Source of the DNA: JAJYVT01 sp035534455 | Lineage (GTDB): Bacteria; Actinomycetota; Acidimicrobiia; Acidimicrobiales; RAAP-2 | DNA length: 64,000 bases | NCBI GenBank assembly: GCA_035534455.1 | Contig: DATLRV010000055.1 | Coordinates: forward strand, 20,415 to 84,414 | Direction of reading: 5' to 3' | Part shown: positions 36,993-45,152 of the stretch, one piece after another | Layout: every line of letters begins with the position of its first letter | How positions within the stretch are numbered: the stretch's first letter is position 1 | The notes under the pieces: model-generated | What the model was told of the DNA's origin: nothing | The model's input: the letters and a program-made list of their open reading frames with translations, nothing else | Databases searched by the model: none | Program-made: the position numbers and the translations under genes

Positions 36993-38144
36993 TCAGGGCC
37001 GCGGCGCCCACGCGAGTAAGGGGACGAGCATCTCGTCGGGGGTCAGCGAGCCGTGTCTGCACACGAGGCGCTGCTCACCCGTGTCGGCCGGGTCCAAGAA
37101 CGCGGTGGGTGCGAAAGGCACGAGGGCGACGTCCCCGAGCCTCCCCCGGATCTCGGCGTCCGGCACGCCACCGAGCCAGCCTTCGTCGACCAGCTGGTCG
37201 GTGGCACGGACCCACGCGACGTCGCCGTGGCGCTCGGCACACAGCGACAGGAGGTCACCCTCCGCCCCGCGTCGTGCGTGCAGCCAGCGGAACCGCCCCT
37301 CACCCGACAAGAGGGTGACGAGCGACATCACCTCGCAGCCGAGGACCTCGATCGACGAGCCGACCTCGACCTGCCCGTGGTCCGCCGTGACGGCGAGGGC
37401 GGCTCCCGGCGGAAGTTCCTCGAGGAGGTCGCCGACCATCCGGTCCACCGCGTGGAGCTCGGCGTCGTAGTGCTCGCCCAGGCCGCTCGCGTGCGCCGTG
37501 CGGTCGATGCCGTCGTAATAGGCGTAGACGAAGCGCGCGCCGCCGCGCAGGAGCCGACCCACCTCGACGACCAGCCCCGCCGGGGTGTGCCAGCCGTGGA
37601 GCGGCGCGTCGCCGAGGTGAGCAGCGGTGAACCCGGTCGCGCAGTAGTCGTGGCGGGAGACGACGGGGGTCGCGGCCAGCGCTCCCGGGAACGGCGGCAG
37701 CGGCTGGAAGCCATGCGGCGCGACGAGCCGCCGGGCGTCGAGACCCGAGCCCAGCCGCCAGCTCAGGACGTTCAGGATCTGGTCGCCCACCGCCACCCGG
37801 TAACCGACGACACCGTGGGCCGCCGGCGGCCGCCCGGTCGTGAGGCTGGTCAGCGCGGCGGCCGTGGTGCTCGGCGCGACCGAGGTGACGGTCGTCCCCA
37901 CGCCACCGGCAAGCACGGGCGCGGTCCCGTGGCGAGCCGCGAGCTGGCGGGCGCCGAGGCCGTCGAGCACGAGAAGGACCACCTGGCGCGCACCGTGGAG
38001 CGGTTCGGGCACCCACGCCGGCGGGACCCACCCGCGGGCGCCGTAGACCCCGGTGAGCAGCGTCGGGCACACCTCGGTGAGGCATCGACCGCCGAAATCC
38101 GGCCGGACCGGTTCGGGCGGCGCCGGGACCGGGTGGGCGACCAT
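36993..38144 (-). CDS. alkaline phosphatase superfamily phosphodiesterase/nucleotide pyrophosphatase-like protein
   Basis: A 383-residue enzyme of the type I phosphodiesterase group. Metal-site segments are visible: VLLVLDGLG near 45, SVAPSTTAAALTSLTTGRPPAAHGVVG (nucleophile Thr region, near 80-105), YYDGIDRTAHASGLGEHYDAE near 200 and VTADHGQVE near 245. The substrate is unknown. ATG at 38144 is fixed by a TACGCT box 8 bases upstream. Bpa follows 47 bases downstream. Confidence 0.88.
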   Translation of the reverse strand: MVAHPVPAPPEPVRPDFGGRCLTEVCPTLLTGVYGARGWVPPAWVPEPLHGARQVVLLVLDGLGARQLAARHGTAPVLAGGVGTTVTSVAPSTTAAALTSLTTGRPPAAHGVVGYRVAVGDQILNVLSWRLGSGLDARRLVAPHGFQPLPPFPGALAATPVVSRHDYCATGFTAAHLGDAPLHGWHTPAGLVVEVGRLLRGGARFVYAYYDGIDRTAHASGLGEHYDAELHAVDRMVGDLLEELPPGAALAVTADHGQVEVGSSIEVLGCEVMSLVTLLSGEGRFRWLHARRGAEGDLLSLCAERHGDVAWVRATDQLVDEGWLGGVPDAEIRGRLGDVALVPFAPTAFLDPADTGEQRLVCRHGSLTPDEMLVPLLAWAPRP

Positions 38145-38152
38145 GCGCGCCA

Positions 38153-38158
38153 AGCGTA
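38153..38158 (-). promoter_or_regulatory. -10 box, leaderless promoter of the phosphodiesterase gene
   Basis: TACGCT on the minus strand lies exactly 8 bases before the ATG at 38144. It is the same hexamer and spacing as for menH. Confidence 0.6.
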
Positions 38159-38234
38159 CGGGTGCGGTGACCGGGCGGGCGACTTGCCGACGCCCGATAT
38201 GCACCATCCACCCGGTTCGCCGGGCGTGCGCCGG

Positions 38235-38240
38235 TAACAT
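38235..38240 (+). promoter_or_regulatory. -10 box, leaderless promoter of the Rrf2-family gene
   Basis: TAACAT on the plus strand lies 8 bases before the GTG at 38249. Confidence 0.6.
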
Positions 38241-38248
38241 CGGGACGC

Positions 38249-38749
38249 GTGAGAGTGTCCACCCGCGGCGACTATGCGTGCAGGGCGCTGCTCTCCCTCG
38301 CGCTGCACGCCGAGACGGTGACACCAACCTCGGTGCGGGACATCGCCGAACGCACGGGGCTCCCTCAGCCCTACCTCGAGCAGATTCTCCTCGCACTCAA
38401 GGGTGCGGGGCTCGTGCGCTCCAAGCGGGGGGTGGGCGGCGGCTACGTGCTCGCACGGGACCCCGCCGAGATCACGCTCGCCCAGGTGGTCTCCGCCGCG
38501 GAAGGGCCGATCGTGGCGGGGGACTTCGGCGAGCCGCACGAGAACGGCGCCTGCGACCACGAGGGCCAGTGCGTCCTCCTGTCGATCTGGGCGGAGGTGA
38601 GCGCCACGATGCGCGAGCACCTCGGCTCCTTCACCCTCGCGGACATGGTCGATCGCGCCAGGGGCAACCCCGGCCCGGGGACCGGCGCCCAGGTCACGCG
38701 CGCCCCGGGTGCCTTCGACCTCGGCCGGCTCGTCCGTTCGGGTTCCTGA
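38249..38749 (+). CDS. Rrf2 family transcriptional regulator
   Basis: A 166-residue regulator. The N-terminal winged helix (about 1-70) has the family signature RVSTRGDYACRALLSLA, LPQPYLEQILLALKGAGLVRSKRGVGGGYVLARDP. The sensor region has CDHEGQC near residue 103, a C-x5-C pair. IscR and NsrR carry three cysteines for the Fe-S cluster; a third is not evident here, so a cluster might use His, Asp or Glu as a ligand, or be absent. It may regulate Fe-S or redox genes; the targets are unknown. Confidence 0.9.
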   Translation: MRVSTRGDYACRALLSLALHAETVTPTSVRDIAERTGLPQPYLEQILLALKGAGLVRSKRGVGGGYVLARDPAEITLAQVVSAAEGPIVAGDFGEPHENGACDHEGQCVLLSIWAEVSATMREHLGSFTLADMVDRARGNPGPGTGAQVTRAPGAFDLGRLVRSGS

Positions 38750-38793
38750 GGGCGACCGGCGCCCACCGGGGCCGGAACGCTCGACGGCACCGC

Positions 38794-39378
38794 TCAACCG
38801 GTCCGAGGACGCTCCATCAGGTCCCACCCCACCACGACGGGCGTCTCTCGTTCGTCGCCGAGCACGCACACCGCGCCCGCCGGGAGCGCGAAGAGCCGGC
38901 CCCCCGCCGGCGGCAGCCCGACCCAGCGCGCGGCGAGCACCCGGAGGAGATGGCCGTGCGAGAAGAGCAGCACGTCACCGCCCGCTGCCCTCGCCCGCTC
39001 GATGACCCGGTCGGCCCGGCGGCCGACCGATGACGCCGATTCGCCCCCGACGGCGCCGTCCGCCCACAGCGTCCAGCCGGGCCGTGCGCTGCGGATCTCC
39101 TCGGTGGTCCGACCTTCGTACTCTCCGTAGTCCCATTCGGACAGGTCCTCGCACGGCTCGGCTTCCGAGGCGAACCCGGCGAGCCGGCAGGTCTCGGCCG
39201 CTCGCAGGCGAGGACTCGAAAGGACGAGGGACGGGGCGGGCACCCGGGCGCGCAGCCACGCGCCCGCGGCCCCGGCCGCCACCGCACCCGCGGGGAGCAG
39301 CGGGGCGTCGGTCCTCCCCGTGTGGCGACCGGTCCGGCTCCACTCGGTCTCCCCGTGCCGCACGAGCCAGAGGCGCAC
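38794..39378 (-). CDS. histidine phosphatase family protein
   Basis: A 194-residue phosphoglycerate mutase-like phosphatase. It starts VRLWLVRHGETEWSRTGRHTGRTD with the catalytic RHG, has SSPRLRAAETCRLAG near 60, catalytic Glu in EWDYGEYEG near 85, and the second His in LFSHGHLLRVLAARWVG near 145. The substrate (phosphosugar or nucleotide) is not predictable. GTG at 39378 places the RHG at the usual distance from the N-terminus. Confidence 0.9.
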   Translation of the reverse strand: MRLWLVRHGETEWSRTGRHTGRTDAPLLPAGAVAAGAAGAWLRARVPAPSLVLSSPRLRAAETCRLAGFASEAEPCEDLSEWDYGEYEGRTTEEIRSARPGWTLWADGAVGGESASSVGRRADRVIERARAAGGDVLLFSHGHLLRVLAARWVGLPPAGGRLFALPAGAVCVLGDERETPVVVGWDLMERPRTG

Positions 39379-39672
39379 GCAGATCAGGTGAGCACCCCGG
39401 TGGGCCACACCGCAACCCGGAGGAAGGCGAGCCGTGCCATCCGAGGGGGAATGCGGAGGCTGGTCACGGCGTTCTCCCTGTCCCGGGCGCCATTTCCGGG
39501 CACGGAATGGCATCGGGGGCATGGGCGTTGTATTCCTAGGAACGGGTAGGGCTATGCCGTACGCACTGTGCCGGGGCGCACCTCCGGCCACGACGTCCGG
39601 CACCGCGAGCACGACAAGGACACCACCGCCTTCACCACGACGAGCCGAGAGAGAGCGACGAAGCCGCAGACC
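39379..39672. other. divergent intergenic region between the phosphatase and the sigma factor
   Basis: A 294-base stretch with no convincing gene. It holds a stem-loop at 39489-39511 (GCCATTTCCG, GGCA loop, CGGAATGGC, one bulge) and a perfect 10-bp palindrome TTCCTAGGAA at 39533-39542. A poor TTGTAT at 39528 could be part of a sigma-factor promoter, but its -10 spacing is bad. The sigma gene would have a long leader. Confidence 0.5.
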
Positions 39673-40521
39673 ATGAGCACCATGACCAAGACCAGCGCAG
39701 CGACGACCGACAGCCTCGGGCTGCTGCTGCGCGACCTCGATCAGCACCCCATGCCGGACCACGAGCAGCAGATCGCGCTCGCAAAGCGCGTCGCCGCCGG
39801 TGACGAGCGCGCTCGCAAGGAGATGGTGGCCGCCAATCTCCGTCTCGTCGTCCACTGGGCGCGCCGGTACCAGGACCGGGGCGTCGACCTTGCGGACCTC
39901 GTCCAAGAGGGGACCTTCGGGCTCCTTCGCGCCGTCGAGAAGTTCGACTGGGAGCGCGGCTTTCGCTTCTCCACCTACGCGACGTGGTGGATCCGCCAGG
40001 CGCTCCAGCGTGCCGTCCAGCAGCACGGCCGCACGATCCGCATCCCGCTCGAGGTGGGTGAGCGGCTCCAGCGCCTCGACGCGATCACCGCGGAGCTCGC
40101 CGGGCAGCTCGGCCGCCAACCCACCGAGGAGGAGCTGACCGAGGTCACCGGCATGACGCCCGAGGAGCGGCGGAACCTCGAGGACGTCGCCCGCGTCACG
40201 GCCAGCCTCGACCAGCCCGCGGCCATCGACTCGTCGACCTCGCTCGGCGACCTCGTCGCACCCGACGGGGACAACTGGGCCGAGCGTGTCGACCGCGAGA
40301 TGGTGTTCGAGCGGATCCGGGACGCACTCGACCGTCTCCCCGAGCTGCAGCGCGACGTCCTGCGGCTGCGCTTCGGCTTCAACGGCGACACCCCCGCCTC
40401 ACTGCAGACGACGGCCGAACGGCTCGGCGTCGGCGTGCGACGGGTGCGGCGCGCGGAGGAGGAGGCGCTGGCCGCGCTCTCGGCGGACGGCGCAGTGGTC
40501 GGCGCACAGGACGCCGCCTGA
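39673..40521 (+). CDS. RNA polymerase sigma factor, sigma-70 family (group 2-like)
   Basis: A 282-residue sigma factor without region 1.1. Region 1.2/2 runs from about 15 to 115 (DHEQQIALAKRVAAGDERARKEMVAANLRLVVHWARRY, DLVQEGTFGLLRAVEKFDWERGFRFSTYATWWIRQAL). Region 3 follows (RTIRIPLEVGERLQRL), and region 4 is at about 210-265 (LPELQRDVLRLRFGFNG). Regions 2.3-2.4 closely match primary sigma factors, so it probably reads similar -10 boxes. ATG at 39673 or 39682 is possible. It ends 3 bases from convergent rluD. Confidence 0.92.
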   Translation: MSTMTKTSAATTDSLGLLLRDLDQHPMPDHEQQIALAKRVAAGDERARKEMVAANLRLVVHWARRYQDRGVDLADLVQEGTFGLLRAVEKFDWERGFRFSTYATWWIRQALQRAVQQHGRTIRIPLEVGERLQRLDAITAELAGQLGRQPTEEELTEVTGMTPEERRNLEDVARVTASLDQPAAIDSSTSLGDLVAPDGDNWAERVDREMVFERIRDALDRLPELQRDVLRLRFGFNGDTPASLQTTAERLGVGVRRVRRAEEEALAALSADGAVVGAQDAA

Positions 40522-40524
40522 AAC

Positions 40525-41499
40525 TCAGGCCGGCGGCCCCTCGAGCACCTCGCGCAGATCGGCCGGGAGCGGCGAACGCCACGTGAGCCGGTCGCCGGAG
40601 ACCGGGTGGTCGATCGAGAGCTCCCCGGCGTGGAGGAAGAGGCGCCCGTTCGTGAGCATCCCGCGCGTGGCCGCGTCGCCGTAGCGGTCGTCGCCGATCA
40701 CCGGATGCCCGATCGCCGCGGCGTGCACCCTGATCTGGTGCGTCCGACCCGTCTCGAGCGTGCAGGCGAGCAGCGAGGCCGTACGGAACGACCACTGGCC
40801 CCTCACGAACAGGCGTGCAGCGCGCTGGAGGACCACGTAGCGCGTCCGTGCGGGCCTCCCCGCGGGCGTCACGGCCATCTTGGTCGGCGTCCTCGTGGAG
40901 CGCCCCACGGGGGCGTCGACGACCCCACGGTCGTCGGGGACGACGCCGGCGACGAGGGCGAGGTAGCGGCGGCCCACGGTCCGTGCCCCCATCTGGGCCA
41001 CGAGCGAGGTGTACGCGAGCGGAGACCTCGCGACGACGAGCAGCCCCGAGGTGCCCTTGTCGATCCGGTGCACCACCCCCGGGCGTCCCGGGTCCGACAC
41101 CTCGCCCAGCGCGCCGATGTCCGGGTACCGCGCGACCAACCCGGCGATGAGCGTGCCGTGGCGCGATCCCGCCCCGGGGTGGACCACGACGCCGGCGGGT
41201 TTGTCGACCACGACGAGGTCGGCGTCCTCGTAGACGACCTCGAACGGCACGGCGGGGTCGGGTTCGAGAGGAGGTTGGGCCGGGAGCAGCTCGACCGAGA
41301 GCGCCGCACCTGCCCGGAGGAGCGCGCTGCGCTGGAGGATCGGCGACCCGTCGACCCGCACCCGGCCGTCAGCGACGAGCGCCGCTGCCTGCGACCTCGA
41401 CACCGAGGTGAGGACCGAGACGGCGCGGTCCACCCGCATGCCGTCGAGCGCCTGGGGCACCGTCGCGGCGAACAGCCCGGGTGCGTGGGTGTCCGTCAC
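40525..41499 (-). CDS. rluD: 23S rRNA pseudouridine synthase, RluD-like
   Basis: RluA-family pseudouridine synthase of 324 residues. It has an N-terminal S4 domain (about 15-75: MRVDRAVSVLTSVSRSQAAALVADGRVRVDG) and the catalytic domain with PGVVHRIDKGTSGLLVVA, whose Asp is the nucleophile (near residue 138), then LETGRTHQIRVH. The target site is assumed to be in 23S rRNA. The GTG start overlaps lspA as GTGA, the usual lspA-rluD pair. Confidence 0.92.
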   Translation of the reverse strand: MTDTHAPGLFAATVPQALDGMRVDRAVSVLTSVSRSQAAALVADGRVRVDGSPILQRSALLRAGAALSVELLPAQPPLEPDPAVPFEVVYEDADLVVVDKPAGVVVHPGAGSRHGTLIAGLVARYPDIGALGEVSDPGRPGVVHRIDKGTSGLLVVARSPLAYTSLVAQMGARTVGRRYLALVAGVVPDDRGVVDAPVGRSTRTPTKMAVTPAGRPARTRYVVLQRAARLFVRGQWSFRTASLLACTLETGRTHQIRVHAAAIGHPVIGDDRYGDAATRGMLTNGRLFLHAGELSIDHPVSGDRLTWRSPLPADLREVLEGPPA

Positions 41500-42038
41500 C
41501 GCCCGCCGCACTCCGCGTCGGCGCGCGCTCCTGGAACGGTGGACGAGTCGCCGCGCTCGTCGCGGGGACCGGGGCCCGGTGCCCGCCACCGTGGGAGCAG
41601 GGCGACCGCGATCACGAGCACGACCCCGACGGTGATGCACGCGTCCGCCACGTTGAAGGTGGGCCAGTGGCTGAGCGTGATGAAGTCGACCACCTGGCCG
41701 TGGTGTCCGCGGAACAGGCGGTCGCCGGCATTGCCGAGCGCCCCGCCGAGCACCAGCCCGTAGGCGACCGCCAGGACGATCCGTCGCGTCTGCCAGGCCA
41801 GCCAGCCGATGCCGAGGAGCAGGACGACGACGAGCGGCACCAGCCAGTCCCCAGCCCCCGAGAACAGGCTGAACGCCGTTCCGGAGTTGTACGCGAGCCC
41901 GAGGCCCAGGGGTCCGACGAGGTGGGCGTGGCCGTGCAGATCCGCGAGCACCCACGACGTCGTGGCCTGGTCGGCCGCGATCACGACCGCCGCGACGGCG
42001 GCGGTCACGAGGACGGCCCGGTGCCGTCCGCCGGTCAG
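41496..42038 (-). CDS. lspA: lipoprotein signal peptidase
   Basis: Membrane aspartyl protease that cleaves prolipoprotein signal peptides. The product is about 180 residues with four hydrophobic helices and the conserved blocks IAADQATTSWV, LGLAYNSGTAFS, GGALGNAGDRLFRG and VVDFITLSHWPTFNVADACI, the last holding a catalytic Asp. The start is uncertain: CTG at 42038 overlaps the preceding stop as CTGA and is used here; GTG at 42065 and GTG at 42008 are alternatives. Confidence 0.93.
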   Translation of the reverse strand: MTGGRHRAVLVTAAVAAVVIAADQATTSWVLADLHGHAHLVGPLGLGLAYNSGTAFSLFSGAGDWLVPLVVVLLLGIGWLAWQTRRIVLAVAYGLVLGGALGNAGDRLFRGHHGQVVDFITLSHWPTFNVADACITVGVVLVIAVALLPRWRAPGPGPRDERGDSSTVPGARADAECGGR

Positions 42039-43048
42039 CGGCGCGACAGTCCCCCGCTCTTGCACGCCACACACAATCTCGCGTAGGGCAGCGCCTTGAG
42101 CCGCGGCTTGGGGATGGGCTGCTGGCACCGCTCGCAGGCGCCGTAGGTGCCGTTGGCGACCTTTGCCATCGCGGCGTCGATCTCCTCGACGGCCACGAGG
42201 GCCTGCGCCGAGAGCGCGAGGTCGCGCTCCCGGTCGACGGTGACCGTGCCACCCTCGCCCGACTCCTCGTCGAACTGCACGTCGCCGGGCTCGCGCTCTT
42301 GGGCGAGCGAGTCCGCCTCCGCCTTCAGGTCCGAGGCCTGGGCGAGGTAGACCGCGCGCTCGCTCTCGAGAAGCTGGCGCTGCTCGTCGAGGAACTTGGC
42401 GTCCTGGGCGTAGGGGCCGGCGAGCGCGCGGCGGGGCGGGGCCTTCTTGACGGCCGCGGGTGTGGCCGTCTTGGTGGTGGCGGCGGCCTTGGGCGGAGCC
42501 CCCGCATTCGCCGGAGCGGCCTTCGAGGCGGCCGTCGGGGAGGCGGGCTGCTGCGTCGTCTTGGCCGCCTTGGCGACCGTGGGCTCGGCGGGTGCCCGCC
42601 GCTCCTTCGCGGTCCGAGAGGTCGAGGTCACTGCCTTCTTCACCGTCTCCTTCGTGGCCGACTTCTTGTCGGCTTTCTTGTCGGCTCCCGTCGTCTTGGT
42701 CACTGCGGCACTTCGCGGCGGCGCGGCGCTCCCGCGGTCGCTCGCCGCGGACCGCGCCGGAGCCTTCTCCGGTGCGGCGGCGCGGGGGCGCGCGGCGTTT
42801 GAGGTCTTCTTCGGCGCGGACTTCGCCGCAGGCGCCGTCCCGGTGGCGCCGGTCGCACGGCTGCTGGCGACCTTACCCACCCCGCGGTCCTTTCCCACGG
42901 CGGCTCGGGCCGCCTTCTTCGAGCCTGCCTGGGAGCCCGTGGCCCTCGCCGACGTCGTCGACCGCTTCTTGACCGTTCGCGACGCCCGGCTCGCCGATTG
43001 CGACTTGCGCGTCCCCCTCGACGCACGCGCCGTCGTCGCTGGCGTCAT
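42035..43048 (-). CDS. TraR/DksA-type zinc-finger protein with a long histone H1-like N-terminus
   Basis: A 337-residue protein. Residues 1-205 are almost entirely Lys, Ala, Arg, Thr, Pro and Ser (KKAVTST, AKTTQQP, KKAPPR), like the tail of histone H1 or mycobacterial HupB. Residues 215-335 hold a coiled-coil helical part (DEQRQLLESERAVYLAQASDL) and the C4 zinc finger CERCQQPIPKPRLKALPYARLCVAC near 308. Plain DksA/TraR proteins are 70-160 residues, so this looks like a fusion that may tether an RNA polymerase-binding domain to DNA or RNA. The ATG has a GAGGAG site. Confidence 0.88.
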   Translation of the reverse strand: MTPATTARASRGTRKSQSASRASRTVKKRSTTSARATGSQAGSKKAARAAVGKDRGVGKVASSRATGATGTAPAAKSAPKKTSNAARPRAAAPEKAPARSAASDRGSAAPPRSAAVTKTTGADKKADKKSATKETVKKAVTSTSRTAKERRAPAEPTVAKAAKTTQQPASPTAASKAAPANAGAPPKAAATTKTATPAAVKKAPPRRALAGPYAQDAKFLDEQRQLLESERAVYLAQASDLKAEADSLAQEREPGDVQFDEESGEGGTVTVDRERDLALSAQALVAVEEIDAAMAKVANGTYGACERCQQPIPKPRLKALPYARLCVACKSGGLSRR

Positions 43049-43178
43049 CTGGGCCTCCTCTCACCGCCTCACCGCCGGGCACACCGCTGCCCATGCGGGA
43101 GGCGGTGACCCTAGCGGACCGCGCGCGACAGTTCAACCATGCCGACGTCGGTGCGCGGCGACGAGGGCGAACAGACCC

Positions 43179-44153
43179 TCAATCGCCGAGTCGATGCTCC
43201 TCGGCCCCGGTCCCTTCCCGCCCCGCCCCGAAGAGGCCGCCGTTGAGGACCCCCAGCCGGGCGCCGACCGCGGCCTGGGTCCGCTCCGGTCCGGAGTGCG
43301 AGGGCGTGCCGGCCGGCGCTTGGCGATCCGGCTGCGCCGGAGCATCCGGCGCCGCGTTCGGCCGGGCCCCGCCTCCGCCCGGGGGCGATCCGCCGCTTCC
43401 CACTCCGGCGCCGTCGGCCCGACCGGCACTCGGCGCGCCGGCGCCTGTGTGCCGCCGCGGAGGCGCCGCGGGCGGTGCGGGCGGTGCGGGCGGTGCGGAG
43501 CCCTCCTGCGCTCGCTCGGGCGCCGGGCGCGGTGCCGGCGGCTGCATCCGCTCGTCCACCCACCGGAGCGCCTCCGCGAGCGAGTCGCGGATCTTGGTGC
43601 GCTGCTCGTCGAGATGCCGGTTCATCGTCTCCACGTCGGCGGCGAGTCGCGTCCGCGTCGCCTCGAGGCGGCCCACCTCGTCGCGCAGCCGGTCCTCCGC
43701 CTCGGTGGTGAGCTGCCGCGCACGGTCCTCGGCCTGCGCGAGCAGGGTGCGGGCCTGTTCCTCGGCCCGGCTCACGACCTGCGCGGCCTCGCTCTCGCTC
43801 TCGCGCTTGGTCTCGTCGACGAACTTCTGCGCGAGGAGGAGCGTGCGCTGGAGCGCCTCCTCCGTCGCGCCGGACGGGGCGGCAGACGCCGCCGTACCCG
43901 CCGTCGGGGGCTGCGGGGCAGTCGCCCGGTCGCCGGCCCGCTCGGGCTCGGCCTCGAGCTGCGCGATCCGCTCGGTGGCTTGGCGGAGCCGTTCGTCGGC
44001 CGCCTTCAGCCGCTCCTGGACCTGCTCCGCCTCCACCGCCGCCTTCTCGAGGTACTCGTCGACCTCGTCGACGTTGTACCCCTTGAGTCCCAGGCGGAAC
44101 TCGACCGTGCGAAGGGTGTCGAGGATCGAGTTGGTGGAAGCGCTGTGGTCCAT
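43179..44153 (-). CDS. divIVA: DivIVA domain protein (Wag31-like)
   Basis: Polar growth and division scaffold of 324 residues. The N-terminal DivIVA lipid-binding segment (about 10-40: LRTVEFRLGLKGYNVDEVDEYLEKA) leads into coiled coils (about 35-75 and 100-200: LLLAQKFVDETKRESESEAAQVV, AEDRLRDEVGRLEATRTRLAADV) and a Pro/Gly/Ala-rich disordered tail. ATG at 44153 is preferred over 44177 because TACTAT lies 6 bases before it, as in other leaderless genes. It ends the dcw cluster. Confidence 0.92.
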   Translation of the reverse strand: MDHSASTNSILDTLRTVEFRLGLKGYNVDEVDEYLEKAAVEAEQVQERLKAADERLRQATERIAQLEAEPERAGDRATAPQPPTAGTAASAAPSGATEEALQRTLLLAQKFVDETKRESESEAAQVVSRAEEQARTLLAQAEDRARQLTTEAEDRLRDEVGRLEATRTRLAADVETMNRHLDEQRTKIRDSLAEALRWVDERMQPPAPRPAPERAQEGSAPPAPPAPPAAPPRRHTGAGAPSAGRADGAGVGSGGSPPGGGGARPNAAPDAPAQPDRQAPAGTPSHSGPERTQAAVGARLGVLNGGLFGAGREGTGAEEHRLGD

Positions 44154-44159
44154 ACGCGA

Positions 44160-44165
44160 ATAGTA
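44160..44165 (-). promoter_or_regulatory. -10 box, leaderless promoter of divIVA
   Basis: TACTAT on the minus strand, 6 bases before the ATG at 44153. It lies inside the longer open frame that starts at 44177, which argues against that longer start. Confidence 0.55.
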
Positions 44166-44227
44166 CTCCTGGGCCATCGGGCGGCCCCGGATTCCCCGCG
44201 GCGCACCGACGGCCGCGGTCGTCGGGC

Positions 44228-44494
44228 TCAGGCTCGCAACAGCGGGATGACCACGATCTCGGCCACGACGATCACGACGATGATCGACAGGTCGATCCCC
44301 ATTCCCCCGGCACGGATCGGGGGCAGCACGCGGCGGATGGGGCGGAGGACCGGCTCGGTGATCGAGTCGAGCGCCCGGACGACCCGGAACAACACGGTGC
44401 CGGGACGGGCAGGCAGCCAGCTCAGCAGCGCCCTGGCGATGAGCACGAGGACGTACGCCTCGACGACGAAGGCGAGGATGTTGAAGACGTTCAC
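44228..44494 (-). CDS. YggT family membrane protein
   Basis: An 88-residue protein with two hydrophobic segments (about 3-25 and 65-85) flanking the family motif ARALLSWLP and PVLRPIRRVLPPI. YggT proteins sit next to sepF and divIVA in many Gram-positives and are linked to division or osmotic functions, but the activity is not known. The GTG is 18 bases after the sepF stop. Confidence 0.9.
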   Translation of the reverse strand: MNVFNILAFVVEAYVLVLIARALLSWLPARPGTVLFRVVRALDSITEPVLRPIRRVLPPIRAGGMGIDLSIIVVIVVAEIVVIPLLRA

Positions 44495-44512
44495 CGCTCG
44501 GCGCGCGCCTGC

Positions 44513-45091
44513 TCAGCCCCGCCCGTAGCCGCGCTCCTGCAAACGCTGGCGCTCCTCCTCGGAGACTTTGACGTTCGTCGGCGCGAGAAGGAACACCTCG
44601 TCGGCAACCTTCTCCATCTCGCCGCTCAGGGCGTAGGTCACACCGCTGCAGAAGTCGATCATCCGGCGCTGGAGATCGCGTTCGGCCACTTGCAGATTCA
44701 CGATCACCGGGCGGTTCGCCTTGAGGAAGTCGGCGATCTCCTTCGCGTCACCGAAGCGCGTCGGCGCGACGACTTGCACACGGGTCGCCTCTGCTGCACT
44801 CATCGGCCGGATCACCGGCGCGCGGGTCGCGACGCCCCCCGAACCAAACGCCGAAGGCGACGAGGACGCCGGCGAGGCCGCCCCGTCGCGCGGGAAGGTC
44901 CGGATCCTGCCGACCGGCACGGACGCGGTGCGCTCTTCCTCCACGTATTCGGGCTCGTGCTGGACACGCGGCTCGGGACGCGACGCTGCAGAGAAACTCC
45001 GCTGGCCGTGGTCGTCGAAGTCGTCGTACTCGTCGTACTCGTCGTCGAGCAGGCCGAGATAGACCATGGTCTTTTTCAAGAAGGTGGGCAT
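44513..45091 (-). CDS. sepF: cell division protein SepF
   Basis: FtsZ membrane anchor, essential where FtsA is absent, as in Actinomycetota. The 192-residue product has an N-terminal amphipathic helix (MPTFLKKTMVYLGL), an acidic linker (DDEYDEYDDFDD) and the C-terminal SepF domain (about 100-185: VVAPTRFGDAKEIADFLKANRPVIVNL, RMIDFCSGVTYALSGEMEKVADEVFLLAP). The ATG has an AGGAG site. Confidence 0.96.
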   Translation of the reverse strand: MPTFLKKTMVYLGLLDDEYDEYDDFDDHGQRSFSAASRPEPRVQHEPEYVEEERTASVPVGRIRTFPRDGAASPASSSPSAFGSGGVATRAPVIRPMSAAEATRVQVVAPTRFGDAKEIADFLKANRPVIVNLQVAERDLQRRMIDFCSGVTYALSGEMEKVADEVFLLAPTNVKVSEEERQRLQERGYGRG

Positions 45092-45152
45092 CGCATGTCT
45101 CCTCGAGCCGTAGCGTACCGCCTTCCCCGCCGTTCGGGCGGACACCGTCGGG

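Noticed and set aside
39528..39558. TTGTAT plus TATGCC as the sigma-factor promoter
   Set aside because: The spacer would be 19 bases and the -10 lacks the final T; too weak to annotate.
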